Positions 47,117-55,740 of a stretch of 64,000 nucleotides of DNA are shown here, in pieces. This DNA is from Tritrichomonas musculus (lineage: Eukaryota > Parabasalia > Tritrichomonadida > Tritrichomonadidae). The stretch is taken from positions 372,001 to 436,000 of the forward strand of contig JAPFFF010000066.1 of NCBI GenBank assembly GCA_039105265.1, in the 5' to 3' direction. Both the position numbers and the translations under genes were made by a program. The first letter of the stretch is position 1. Each line of letters begins with the position of its first letter. Under the pieces are notes generated by a model. The model did not search any database. It was given only the letters and a program-made list of their open reading frames with translations, and was not told the DNA's origin.

Positions 47117-47866
47117 TTAAACTTTTTGTGAGTGAAAATTTTTAGTGAATTGAGGTGGGATTAAACTTTTTGTGAGGTGGGATTGAGGTGGGATCGAGGT
47201 GGGATCGAGGTGGGATTGAGGTGGAAATTTTGTCTTTTTCATTTTATAATATATTTTTTTTATTCCAAGAATCTTTCTTTGTTTTGATTTGAAATATTTC
47301 TTGACTTTTAATAATTTTCCAAAACCATTTGTTGAATGATGAGTATGAAAATATGAATTATAAAGATAAGTGATTTCATCTGACGGATAAATTCTATCTG
47401 GTTCAATTATTTTAAGAAAATCTTTAAAATTATTTATCGGGTCAATCTTATCATGATAACTTTTTCCAAATACATCTTGTGGGTTTGGAGGTCTTGGATT
47501 TCCATGACGGTTTGGATTTGCTGGATGTTCTTCTAATTGTTTTTCTACAATTTGATTGATTCCTGCATAAAATTCTTCTTCATTTGGAGACGTTGATTGA
47601 GGTTCATTAAAATTACGGTTTGGATTTGCTGGATGTTCTTCTACTATTTGATTGATTCCTGCATAAAATTCTTCTTCATTTGGAGACGTTGATGTATTTA
47701 TTGGTTGAGGTTCATTAAAATCACGGTCGATTTCCCATTCATCAATTTCATTATTGACAACAAAGTTTTGAAAACTATTATTTAAATTTTGCATGTTTGG
47801 TGATAATTGATATTGAGGTGAACCCCCAGTTGAATAGTGTAGAGGTAATTCGTTATCACTTGACAT
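47117..47866 (-). CDS. Repeat-containing Polinton protein, 249 aa
   Basis: Not recognised. It contains two near-identical ~30-residue repeats (FNEPQ..TSPNEEEFYAGINQIVE..EHPANPNR, residues ~60-125) with acidic/Pro/Asn character. Then follow a helical basic segment (GKLLKVKKYFKSKQRKILGIKKIYYKMKKT) and a C-terminal array of PPQSHL units from 11-bp DNA repeats. It is divergent from the helicase gene across a single CGGTTTTGACA box. Confidence 0.55.
   Translation of the reverse strand: MSSDNELPLHYSTGGSPQYQLSPNMQNLNNSFQNFVVNNEIDEWEIDRDFNEPQPINTSTSPNEEEFYAGINQIVEEHPANPNRNFNEPQSTSPNEEEFYAGINQIVEKQLEEHPANPNRHGNPRPPNPQDVFGKSYHDKIDPINNFKDFLKIIEPDRIYPSDEITYLYNSYFHTHHSTNGFGKLLKVKKYFKSKQRKILGIKKIYYKMKKTKFPPQSHLDPTSIPPQSHLTKSLIPPQFTKNFHSQKV
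47152..47224 (-). repeat. Short tandem GGTGGGAT(T/C)GA array
   Basis: The 11-bp unit GAGGTGGGATT/C is repeated about five times, with one interruption containing AAACTTTTTGTGA. It encodes the PPQSHL-type repeats at the end of the 249-aa protein. Confidence 0.7.
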
Positions 47867-47882
47867 TAATTAAAAAATGAAT

Positions 47883-47895
47883 AACGGTTTTGACA
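47883..47895. promoter_or_regulatory. AACGGTTTTGACA box between divergent genes
   Basis: Plus strand AACGGTTTTGACA is followed by GTCACTTTTATTTTTG (Inr TCACTTTTAT) and the helicase ATG at 47917. On the minus side TCATTTTTTAATTA leads into the ATG at 47866. Confidence 0.75.
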
Positions 47896-47916
47896 GTCAC
47901 TTTTATTTTTGTATCG

Positions 47917-49620
47917 ATGAATCAACCAACCCTCCTCTCTGATGATTTCTTAATTCCAGAAGCTAGACAAATGGAAAATATAAATGAGAATGTCTTTCCT
48001 CAATATCAAGGTCAAGAGTTTCATGATCGTGATCTTGAAATAAATACAAATCTCATTCAATTGTTTCCTGATGATGTTGTTGGATTGTTAAATTTATTTG
48101 AACCAACACTTGAAAATTTAACAACTTCTATCAAATATATATTTCGTTCTCCATTTAATCCAAACCATTTGTACAATATTGTGAAAAATTGGTACTTATC
48201 TAATCAAGAAAATTCTGAACAAGATCTTCAAGCAATTGGTAGTCAAGAAAATCATCCAGAAGTTTCAAATCATTGGATCTTCCCAATTTTGAATGCACTC
48301 TCAGAATCTCAAAGAAATGTTATTTGGGAGAAATATTTCAATAATACAATTAACCAATTTGTTCAAATTGATTTTGGTGAAAATTGTTCAATAATCTCAT
48401 TTAAAGATAAGAATTATGAAAGAAAATATTCTTCTACTGGAATTCGTGTTGGAGATTTCTTTACTGATTTCAAAAAAGTTTGTTGTTATATTCAACTAGA
48501 CAATATCTTCATAATTAAACAATCAAATACGTTAGAAATGTTAAATCCTACTCAATTTGCACCAATATTGAAAAATATTAAATTAGGGTGTTCAAAAGTT
48601 GGTAAAAATACAAAGAAAGCAATTACTGCATTTGATGTTGTTTCCTTTGGGAAGAATTTGGATTTCATTACTTATGAATCAATGAAATTCTATTCCGAAG
48701 ATCCAAACATTTTTTCATATTTTCATTGGTATCCTTATTCAAGATTAATTCTTTGTACACAAAATGTGATTCAACCATATTTGGATCATATTTTTAGAGT
48801 TATTGCAAATTCTGACCAAGAATTATATGATTATATCATTAAATGGATTTCATTTATTTTTCAACATCCAGATGGTAAAACAGGTACTGCATTAGTTATT
48901 ATTGGTAAACCGGGTTGTGGGAAAAATACATTTACGGACACTCTTTGTCAACTTTTAGGTGAATATTCTGATCCAAATGCAAACTTTGATAATATTACAA
49001 GCAATTTTAATTTCCAAATCTTAAACAAAAAATTATTGGTATGTTCAGAAAAGGAAAATCATAATAAAAACGATCGAAAATATCTTAAACAACATGAAAG
49101 ATTAAAAACGTTAATCACAGAAAGATTCGCTCCTATTGAAGGAAAACATAGAAATCCTGAATCTAAAGAAAATGTTGCCAATTTCATCTTCTTAACAAAC
49201 AATCCTGCTCCTATTCGAATTGATGAAGACGATAGAAGATTTGTTGTTACAAATTGTTATCCAATGAAAGGTCAAGACTATTTTCAACCTTTACGTAATC
49301 TTATTAAGACACAAGATTTCAAAAACAATTTAATTACTTTTTTCTTGACTGTTGATTTATCAAATTTCTATCCAGCACAATTTCCTACAACTGAGGCAAG
49401 AATGAATTTAATGAACTTTTCAAAATCTCCTGAAAAATTATTTATTGAGGAAAACTTTCAAAAATTCAGAAATGGTTATGTAGCTTTTGAAGCCTGGACT
49501 GAATTTAAAAAATGGGCAAAAGTAAAAAATTTCAGACCCAAAACTCATCAAGATTTTAATCAAACAATTTTACAATACTGCTCATTCAATAATAATGATA
49601 AGAAATATAGATTAAGGTAA
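47917..49620 (+). CDS. Superfamily 3 (D5-like) helicase
   Basis: The 567-aa helicase probably unwinds the element's DNA during replication. Upstream in-frame codons from 47890 start with TTG inside the promoter, so the ATG at 47917 is used. The C-terminal half is a D5/SF3 AAA+ ATPase: YIIKWISFIFQHPDGKTGT then Walker A GKPGCGKNTF (~330-339), Walker B KLLVCSEKEN (~370), and motif C FIFLTNN (~424) followed by an arginine-rich IDEDDRRFVV. The N-terminal ~300 residues lack recognisable primase motifs. SF3 helicases are common in virophages, polinton-like viruses and NCLDV, less so in standard animal Polintons. Confidence 0.88.
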   Translation: MNQPTLLSDDFLIPEARQMENINENVFPQYQGQEFHDRDLEINTNLIQLFPDDVVGLLNLFEPTLENLTTSIKYIFRSPFNPNHLYNIVKNWYLSNQENSEQDLQAIGSQENHPEVSNHWIFPILNALSESQRNVIWEKYFNNTINQFVQIDFGENCSIISFKDKNYERKYSSTGIRVGDFFTDFKKVCCYIQLDNIFIIKQSNTLEMLNPTQFAPILKNIKLGCSKVGKNTKKAITAFDVVSFGKNLDFITYESMKFYSEDPNIFSYFHWYPYSRLILCTQNVIQPYLDHIFRVIANSDQELYDYIIKWISFIFQHPDGKTGTALVIIGKPGCGKNTFTDTLCQLLGEYSDPNANFDNITSNFNFQILNKKLLVCSEKENHNKNDRKYLKQHERLKTLITERFAPIEGKHRNPESKENVANFIFLTNNPAPIRIDEDDRRFVVTNCYPMKGQDYFQPLRNLIKTQDFKNNLITFFLTVDLSNFYPAQFPTTEARMNLMNFSKSPEKLFIEENFQKFRNGYVAFEAWTEFKKWAKVKNFRPKTHQDFNQTILQYCSFNNNDKKYRLR

Positions 49621-49624
49621 CTTT

Positions 49625-49822
49625 TTATTTAATTAATTCTTTTCTTAAAAGTTCAATTTCTTTTTCTACTTTGTCTCTTTCTCTTCGTAAATCCATTAAT
49701 TTTCTAAAATCTTTATCATCATAAACCCTTTGATTACCAATAATCCCTGCCTTTTTTTCGATGTCATTTATTTGTTCATCTAAGATATCCCATTTCTCGT
49801 AAGCTTCTTGCAATTTAGACAT
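49625..49822 (-). CDS. Coiled-coil family protein A, 65 aa
   Basis: MSKLQEAYEKWDILDEQIND then an acidic-basic heptad helix ending LRRERDKVEKEIELLRKEL. It is related to the proteins at 49865 and 51006 through the LRRERD..EIE.L end and the MSKL start. The leader carries CAGTTTTGACACTTCACTTTTATTTTTGTTTTC before the ATG. Confidence 0.6.
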   Translation of the reverse strand: MSKLQEAYEKWDILDEQINDIEKKAGIIGNQRVYDDKDFRKLMDLRRERDKVEKEIELLRKELIK

Positions 49823-49844
49823 GAAAACAAAAATAAAAGTGAAG

Positions 49845-49855
49845 TGTCAAAACTG
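49845..49855 (-). promoter_or_regulatory. CAGTTTTGACA box for the 49822 gene
   Basis: Minus-strand CAGTTTTGACA then CTTCACTTTTATTTTTG (Inr TCACTTTTAT) and ATG. Confidence 0.75.
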
Positions 49856-49864
49856 CTTTTTTAT

Positions 49865-50287
49865 TTAAGATTTTAAAAGTTCTTGAAATTCATTTAGTAA
49901 TTGGTCATATTCTTGTCGTTCTTCGGGAGTCAAAGCTGAGAGATCTCCTGGATATTTAGATTCAATTATGCCTATTCTTTTCCCAATTTCGAAGGCTTTT
50001 TGACAATTAACTCGCATTTGTTCGCTTCTTTTGATATCGGAAATGAAACTATTCATTGCTTCTATTTGATTCCAGAGTTTTTCTTTTTCTCTTCGTAATC
50101 GTTCCAATTCTTCTATGTCTTCCTGAAACAATTTGGATTCATCATACATAATTAATCCATCCTCATCAATGGAAGATGGAGCCTTCCTTTCTATTTTCAA
50201 TATTTGCTTGCATGTTTCCAATTTTTCTTTTCGAAGACTCTCCAATTTTTCTTCCAATTTTCTGATAGGTATTTCAATCGCAGCCAT
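49865..50287 (-). CDS. Coiled-coil family protein B, 140 aa
   Basis: KLEEKLESLRKEKLETCKQIL, then MYDESKLFQEDIEELERLRRE matches the 51006 protein almost word for word (YDESKL..(D/E)QEELERLRRE). The C-terminal half adds a second helical hairpin (FEIGKRIGIIESKYPGDLSAL, TPEERQEYDQLLNEFQEL). No catalytic motif. A structural, DNA-binding or host-interaction role cannot be told apart. Confidence 0.6.
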   Translation of the reverse strand: MAAIEIPIRKLEEKLESLRKEKLETCKQILKIERKAPSSIDEDGLIMYDESKLFQEDIEELERLRREKEKLWNQIEAMNSFISDIKRSEQMRVNCQKAFEIGKRIGIIESKYPGDLSALTPEERQEYDQLLNEFQELLKS

Positions 50288-50309
50288 AAATACAAAAATA
50301 AAAGTGAAG

Positions 50310-50320
50310 TGTCAAAACTG
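50310..50320 (-). promoter_or_regulatory. CAGTTTTGACA box for the 50287 gene
   Basis: Identical over about 30 nt to the box-plus-Inr in front of the 49822 and 50966 genes. Confidence 0.75.
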
Positions 50321-50336
50321 CTTTTTTATTTAAAGT

Positions 50337-50966
50337 TTAGCTTTTTGGTCTTTTTTCTTCAATTTCTTGAATTCTTGCTTCAGCAATTTTTGTTAGGATA
50401 ATTTCCTTTTGAATTGATAGAATACAGGCTTCATCCCAGAGGTGAAGATTTTTCTTCTTTATTTCTTCGTTACGTATTAATTCTTCCTGATAGCCTTCAT
50501 CACCAAATTTTTTTGGCAAATCCCAAATTTCCTTGTAACCAGTGGCTTTAATACATTTGTCAATTTCTTTTTTTTGTTGTCTCACTGCCACTAATTGTTC
50601 TTCCAAAGAGAAACTATCAGACATTTCTCGAACTCTTGCTGCAGCAATTAGTTGCCTGATAAAATCCATTTCCGTTAAGAGTTGATCTTCATAGTCTTTG
50701 AGTTGTTTTTGTTCTTGATATTGTTTTCTCACTGCTACTAATTGTTCTTCCAAAGAGGAACTTTCCGACATTTCTTGAACTTTGACTGCAGCAATATTTT
50801 TTCTTATTTGAATTATTTCATCAAAGAGAATTTTTTCTTCGTCTTTGAGTTGATCTGCTTCTTCAGTCATGTTAGAAGACATTAGCTTGAACCATTTTTC
50901 ATGTACATCTTGATATTGTTTTCTCACGAGCTCTAATTGTTCTTCCCAATAAGTACGTTCAGACAT
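50337..50966 (-). CDS. Coiled-coil family protein C with internal repeats, 209 aa
   Basis: Three degenerate repeats of 45-65 residues, each beginning MS(E/D)....EEQL..VR(K/Q)Q (near residues 1, 66 and 115) and closing with IAA..(V)(Q/R)E(M). The last part extends into a helical basic tail (SIQKEIILTKIAEARIQEIE). It probably arose by tandem duplication of a single unit. Same leader as its neighbours. Confidence 0.6.
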   Translation of the reverse strand: MSERTYWEEQLELVRKQYQDVHEKWFKLMSSNMTEEADQLKDEEKILFDEIIQIRKNIAAVKVQEMSESSSLEEQLVAVRKQYQEQKQLKDYEDQLLTEMDFIRQLIAAARVREMSDSFSLEEQLVAVRQQKKEIDKCIKATGYKEIWDLPKKFGDEGYQEELIRNEEIKKKNLHLWDEACILSIQKEIILTKIAEARIQEIEEKRPKS

Positions 50967-50989
50967 AAATACAAAAAATAAAAGTGAAG

Positions 50990-51000
50990 TGTCAAAACTG
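50990..51000 (-). promoter_or_regulatory. CAGTTTTGACA box for the 50966 gene
   Basis: Minus-strand CAGTTTTGACA then CTTCACTTTTATTTTTTG and ATG at 50966. Confidence 0.75.
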
Positions 51001-51005
51001 CTTTT

Positions 51006-51245
51006 TTATTTAATTTCTCTTAAAAGTTCTTGAATTTCTTTCATTTGATATCGGAGTCGGTCTCTTTCTCTTCGTAATCGTTCCAATTCTTCTTGATCAT
51101 CCATCGATAATTTGGATTCATCATAAATTATAATTGCATCCTCATTTGTGTAATGAGGTGCATTTTTTTGAATTCTTCTTATTTGTTTCCATTTTTCTTT
51201 CCATTCTTCTCGAAGACTTATTAATTTTTCTTCCAATTTAGACAT
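51006..51245 (-). CDS. Coiled-coil family protein D, 79 aa
   Basis: MSKLEEKLISLREEWKEKWK, then IIYDESKLSMDDQEELERL and RRERDRLRYQMKEIQELL. It is the shortest full member of the family and closest to protein B (49865). Head-to-head with the integrase gene. Confidence 0.6.
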   Translation of the reverse strand: MSKLEEKLISLREEWKEKWKQIRRIQKNAPHYTNEDAIIIYDESKLSMDDQEELERLRRERDRLRYQMKEIQELLREIK

Positions 51246-51268
51246 GAAAACAAAAAATAAAAGTGAAG

Positions 51269-51279
51269 TGTCAAAACCG
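51269..51279. promoter_or_regulatory. CGGTTTTGACA box between gene D and integrase
   Basis: Reads CGGTTTTGACA then CTTCACTTTTATTTTTTG toward 51245. The integrase ATG at 51298 lies 18 nt beyond the box on the other side, with CTTTATTGAAATTTAA before it. Confidence 0.7.
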
Positions 51280-51297
51280 CTCTTTATTGAAATTTAA

Positions 51298-52686
51298 ATG
51301 TTATCGTCAGAAGGTGAAAAATTAATGAATTATTTAGAAAAGAAAGCTTATCAAAAGAAATTAATAATGCCAAATGAAGCTAGAAATTATAAAGGGTATC
51401 AAAAAGATTTTGTAACTGATGATGAATTTGAACAAATTTATAATGCTTATTCAGAATTTCGAAAAGTATTATCTGAATCATTACCTGTAATCACAGATGA
51501 AAAAATTCCTGATGATGAATTAAGTTTTGAAGAAAAAATTGAGAACCATGTAATTAATAATTTACATAATGAAAATATTCGTACTTTTCCTGAATTTGAA
51601 AAATTGACCTCTGGATGGAAAAAAGGTAAAGATAAATATACTATGGAAGAATGGTATGAAATATATATTACAAAAATTATGGAACAACCAGGAATGATAG
51701 TTGAATTCAAAGGTAAAACAAATGTACCTGATATTGCATTTAGAAATAAAAATAAAAGACATGTATTATTAAAACAATTTGAAAAAGTTATTGAGCCAAA
51801 TTATGTTTCTGAAGATGATTATGTTCAAAAGAAACAATTTCCAACTAATAAGAATAAAAAATATTATTTACATAAATTATGTGAACCTGGTACTTATTTA
51901 ATTGATATTATGTTTGAAAAAAATGTTGGGTACTTAATTTGTATAGAAGCCAATAGTCGATATTTATATGCAATTCCTTTAGGTAGAGAATGTTTTGGTG
52001 ATATAAATAAAATTATGACTGCTGGACAAAAAACATCTATTTCAATAACAAAAGCTTTAAATACTTTATTTCAACAAGGAATGAAACCTAAAATATTGAC
52101 CGGAGATGGTGAAAAAGGTTTTTGTTCTGAAGAAACAATAAATTTTTTAAACTCAAATGGAATTAAATGGGAACCTGTTGATAGAATGGATGATTATCAT
52201 TATCCATCATTTTTACGAAAACCAGGTGAAAAACAAACAACTAGCCCATTACATTCTTCATTAGGTATAGTTGATAGAATTATTAGAACTTTGAGAGATA
52301 TGGCTTATGAAGTTCAACGAGAAATCTCCCCTGAAATATTAAAAGAATTAGTTGTTCAATATAATAATGCCCCACACTTAACTTTGTCAAAATATGCAGG
52401 TATGAATGTTTCCCCTAGTCAAATGCAAAATAATTCTGATTTATATACTTTTATTTGTAGACGTATTTCTCAAGCTAATTATAATGTTTCTGCTCAAAAA
52501 GGTTATAATTTAAAAGAAAACCAAGAAGTAATTGTATATAATAATAAAGACACTCTTAAAAAAAGACGATCAATAACTCAACCTGGTAGATTTTTTGTAA
52601 AAGGTTTTCAAAATGGTAAATATTTAATACAAGATCTTAAAGGAAATACTCAAATATTACCTCGTTATAGATTAGATCCTATTTGA
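51298..52686 (+). CDS. Retroviral-type (rve) integrase
   Basis: The 462-aa protein would insert the linear DNA into the genome. The catalytic core (residues ~195-345) has the DDE-type pattern: LIDIMFEKNVGYLICIE (Asp ~203), ILTGDGEKGFCSE (Asp ~270) and an acidic residue near 326 in GIVDRIIRTLRDM. The N-terminal ~190 residues are charged and unassigned. The C-terminal end (GRFFVKGFQNGKYLIQDL, then QILPRYRLDPI) resembles a chromo-/SH3-like C-terminal domain. Polinton integrases belong to this family. Located in the right arm beside the coiled-coil genes. Confidence 0.88.
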   Translation: MLSSEGEKLMNYLEKKAYQKKLIMPNEARNYKGYQKDFVTDDEFEQIYNAYSEFRKVLSESLPVITDEKIPDDELSFEEKIENHVINNLHNENIRTFPEFEKLTSGWKKGKDKYTMEEWYEIYITKIMEQPGMIVEFKGKTNVPDIAFRNKNKRHVLLKQFEKVIEPNYVSEDDYVQKKQFPTNKNKKYYLHKLCEPGTYLIDIMFEKNVGYLICIEANSRYLYAIPLGRECFGDINKIMTAGQKTSISITKALNTLFQQGMKPKILTGDGEKGFCSEETINFLNSNGIKWEPVDRMDDYHYPSFLRKPGEKQTTSPLHSSLGIVDRIIRTLRDMAYEVQREISPEILKELVVQYNNAPHLTLSKYAGMNVSPSQMQNNSDLYTFICRRISQANYNVSAQKGYNLKENQEVIVYNNKDTLKKRRSITQPGRFFVKGFQNGKYLIQDLKGNTQILPRYRLDPI

Positions 52687-52700
52687 ATTGTCAGAAAATG

Positions 52701-52773
52701 CAAAAATAAAAAGAGTGTCAAAAAATGCTATTTTTTGGTTAACGGTCGCCTAGTGAAAAAGTTCATTTTTTTT
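52701..52773 (+). promoter_or_regulatory. Variant promoter for the 52775 gene
   Basis: GAGTGTCAAAAAATGC, then GGTTAACGGTCGCC and finally the Inr GTTCATTTTTTTTA next to the ATG. The parts of the early-type module are present but more widely spaced. Confidence 0.5.
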
Positions 52774-52774
52774 A

Positions 52775-53173
52775 ATGTCGGACAAACAAAGTGTTCCTGA
52801 ACAATTTGAAATTAAAGATGATATACCAGCTATGTCTGCAAAAGACATGAGAAATCCAAAAAGAACTCAAGGTTGGAAAATGTTAAAATCAAGGTATGGG
52901 GAAAATGTATCCCATCAAAAATTAGCAGCAGTTGCAAAAGTTATGATGCATTGTATTGATCATAATATTCCATCAGAAACTCCAAGTCTTTCAAGGGAAG
53001 AAATTAGATCGAAAGACAAATTAATTCTTTGGTTCGATACTCATATTGAGTTTATTCGACCATTTTTGTCGCCTGGAATGATGATTGGTTATGATTCTGG
53101 CAAATTCGTTCCGATTCCCATACCAAAAGAAACTACTGAAAAAGAAGAAGAAAAAGATAAAGAAAAGAAATAA
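52775..53173 (+). CDS. Polinton hypothetical protein, 132 aa
   Basis: Not recognised. A mixed helical protein: KDMRNPKRTQGWKMLKSRYG, QKLAAVAKVMMHCIDHNIP, DKLILWFDTHIEFIRPFLSP. The tail is acidic/basic (EKEEEKDKEKK). The compact helical centre may be a small DNA- or protein-binding domain. Convergent with the 53249 gene. Confidence 0.55.
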   Translation: MSDKQSVPEQFEIKDDIPAMSAKDMRNPKRTQGWKMLKSRYGENVSHQKLAAVAKVMMHCIDHNIPSETPSLSREEIRSKDKLILWFDTHIEFIRPFLSPGMMIGYDSGKFVPIPIPKETTEKEEEKDKEKK

Positions 53174-53248
53174 ATAAAAAATTAATTAATTAAATTGGTT
53201 TATTAAAAACCTAAATCTTTTTTGAGAGTTTTTTTTTATTACGACCTC

Positions 53249-55594
53249 TCAATCATCGTAGTGTGGGAAAGCGTCAAAATCGTCATCACTGGAGAGGACA
53301 TCTACCACGTCTTTTGGTGTCTCGTTTTGATGATAGATTTCTCTTTCGTCAGGTCTTAGAAATTGATCAATACTCAGGTAGTACCATTGCATGTGCGTTT
53401 TGGTTTTTGAATAATTTTCGATCTTTTCTTCGGCAATTTTCTTTGCTTTTTCATCGTTGCAGCCATGAATGATTTTGATAGCATTTTCTAATTCTGCTCT
53501 TTTTTGTATTGCTAATTCATCCGAATGATCATTCATTTCGTCTTCGGGTATTTGAAGTTTTGAGGCATTTTTGCGAATTGTTTCATTCATTTGTTTGACA
53601 ACTTTATCATAATCTTCATCAGACATTGTTAGTGGTTGTTTATTTGCAGCCATGACTTTTTCTTGTATTTTTTCTGGTGATTCCCTTCTTTTTAAATGAT
53701 TAAGGATTTGTTCACTATTGACCTTCTTTTGCCATTCTTTGTATTTTTCAGACTCTTCGTTGGTAAAGAAATGGCATTTCTGAACTTCAAACGGTTGCTT
53801 GCCTTTTTCCATGAATGGCTTCAATCTTTCTTCAACTTCTTTTTTGGCGATATTTTGTGAGACGTCCTGAATTTTTGATAAGATCCGACTGAATTCATCA
53901 ATTTTTGTTGACCATTGTCTTACCAATAAAACATGAGCGCTCCATTGATCCTGTTCCTTTTGAGTTACCAAATCCAAGACGGTTAAGACTTCCAATAATT
54001 CACCTTCGTCCAACTTTATTTGAATTCTTTTTTCAATTTCGTCTTCCAATTTTTCTTCATTCCAGTCAGGGTGTGAAAATTGCACCATTTCTTTTGTGTC
54101 ATTAATCAATTGTTTTTTGATATTGTTTTGTAAAATATTTTGATCCCTGTATTTTCGCCAATAAATTTGCGATTCTTTTTCAGTGAGTAGTTCATCTAAT
54201 TCCCAATCATCGGAATCAGCAAATTTGTCAGGATTGAGAACTCTTTCTCTTGCAATTTTTGTTATTTCGTTGTCTGCTTTTTCTGGGTATATCAGGTGGA
54301 GCATTTCTGATAATTCTCTTATCTGTCTCTTTTGTTGACCAGATACCAATATTATTCTTGGAGTTGGCGCTGGAGGTGGAGGTGTTTGTTGAACATCTTT
54401 CGCACGGGGAACTTGTGATCGGCTTGTGATCTTTTTCTTTGGTTTATCGCGTTTATCAGATTTATCAGGTTTATCAGGTTGAATAACTCTGTTCATTCTT
54501 TCAAGTTTTCTTTTTGAAGGTGATTTCTTTCCTGTCTTAGATTTCTTTCCTGTCTTAGATTTCTTTTTTGAATTTGTTTTCTTTCCTGTCTTAGATTTCT
54601 TTTTTGGTTCTGGTTTATTTTTCGTCTTTTCAACTGACCCTGGTTTGATTGTTTCATTCAAATCTTCTAATTGGACTTTTTCTTTCCATTCCATGTATTG
54701 TTCTCTTTCTTTCCTGTCGATTTCGTTTCTTGTAGCTTGACTTGTCTCATCTGTTGAAAACACCAATTTGAGATATGAATGTCGACTGGTAAAGGTTTTT
54801 GTTTTCATAAATTTCAAAATTTTTCTCAGATCTCTCGGTAAATTGTTTTCATCTTGATAATACTGAAACATTGTTTTCATGATTTCGTCATTTGTCTTTC
54901 CGAGAATATCAGCATTGATTGATTTGAAATGGTCCATAAATATATCTGTCCAGATTTTGATATTGCCGTTTTCGTCGTAATCATCAACAAATGTATGTGC
55001 CAAATTTGATTTGAATAATTCCATGCAAATCAATCGTGCAACAATTTCATTCATTTCGTCATCTTCTATAAAACGAAGGAATTCCTGATCAGCTAACCAT
55101 GCAATTATTTCGGATTTTGATTGAATGCCATTGTCTTCAAATTCTTGCCATTGCTCCGAGGTTATGTTTGATGGAAGGGTTAAATGATGATGGTGAATAT
55201 TTTGATCTTTTTCTGTATTTTCAACTTTTTCATCTTTTTCCTGACAATCTAAATTTTTGATAACTTCTTTGGGGTCATCATCACTTTTCTGTGCTTTTGG
55301 CTGATTTTTCTTAATTATTGGTGTTGGCTGAGATTTGTATGCATCTTCTGAAATAAATTCGACTTCTGAGCTATAATCTTCATCTGATGATAAGCTTCTT
55401 TTCTTTGGAACTGGTTGACTTATTTGTTGAAAACGTGGATTTTTTGAGCCATGTGTAGAAATTTGAATGCCATCAGAAATTTGCCTTTGCATACCATTTT
55501 TATTTGTAGCTCCTATTTCATCATAGGTTTGCTTTTGCTTCTCTTTTTGAGAGTGTAGCCTTTGTCTTGTGGTGTTGTTGCCTTGGTGGGACAT
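53249..55594 (-). CDS. Large helical Polinton protein, 781 aa
   Basis: The frame opens at 55690, but the first 32 codons lie in the bidirectional promoter; the ATG at 55594 (MSHQGNNTTRQRL) directly follows CATCACTTTTTTTC, as in the 9325 gene. The N-terminal ~200 residues are polar and disordered. Then come helical modules of ~90-110 aa with P-rich turns and a repeated (E/S)..YW..W(K/R).(V/Y) end (EYMEWKEKVQ, QIYWRKYRDQ, EKYKEWQKKV), much like the giant protein at 9785. In the middle is a KKKSKTGKK(S/T) repeat and basic tract. It is a distant structural relative of the giant protein; function not known. Confidence 0.6.
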   Translation of the reverse strand: MSHQGNNTTRQRLHSQKEKQKQTYDEIGATNKNGMQRQISDGIQISTHGSKNPRFQQISQPVPKKRSLSSDEDYSSEVEFISEDAYKSQPTPIIKKNQPKAQKSDDDPKEVIKNLDCQEKDEKVENTEKDQNIHHHHLTLPSNITSEQWQEFEDNGIQSKSEIIAWLADQEFLRFIEDDEMNEIVARLICMELFKSNLAHTFVDDYDENGNIKIWTDIFMDHFKSINADILGKTNDEIMKTMFQYYQDENNLPRDLRKILKFMKTKTFTSRHSYLKLVFSTDETSQATRNEIDRKEREQYMEWKEKVQLEDLNETIKPGSVEKTKNKPEPKKKSKTGKKTNSKKKSKTGKKSKTGKKSPSKRKLERMNRVIQPDKPDKSDKRDKPKKKITSRSQVPRAKDVQQTPPPPAPTPRIILVSGQQKRQIRELSEMLHLIYPEKADNEITKIARERVLNPDKFADSDDWELDELLTEKESQIYWRKYRDQNILQNNIKKQLINDTKEMVQFSHPDWNEEKLEDEIEKRIQIKLDEGELLEVLTVLDLVTQKEQDQWSAHVLLVRQWSTKIDEFSRILSKIQDVSQNIAKKEVEERLKPFMEKGKQPFEVQKCHFFTNEESEKYKEWQKKVNSEQILNHLKRRESPEKIQEKVMAANKQPLTMSDEDYDKVVKQMNETIRKNASKLQIPEDEMNDHSDELAIQKRAELENAIKIIHGCNDEKAKKIAEEKIENYSKTKTHMQWYYLSIDQFLRPDEREIYHQNETPKDVVDVLSSDDDFDAFPHYDD

Positions 55595-55740
55595 GAAAAA
55601 AAGTGATGTGATGACCTCTCGGGAAAAAATTAGATTTTGGTAAACGGTCTCCACCCCTAAACACCTAGAGGCACCCCATAAGGGACCCAAATAAAAATAT
55701 GATTTTTCGTGCTCACCTCATCACCTCATTTTTTTACATG
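55592..55740. promoter_or_regulatory. Bidirectional promoter module, right copy
   Basis: Inverted copy of 9152-9327, between the genes starting at 55594 (minus) and 55738 (plus). It keeps GGTAAACGGTCTCCACC, GGGACCCAAATAAAAATATG and CGTGCTCACCTCATCAC, with an initiator TCATTTTTTTAC at the plus start. Homology to the left copy runs a few codons into both genes. Confidence 0.75.

Noticed and set aside
49625-51280. Regularly spaced repeated leaders, considered as a CRISPR-like array
   Set aside because: Spacing is 240-680 bp with genes between; the repeats are promoters, not CRISPR repeats.
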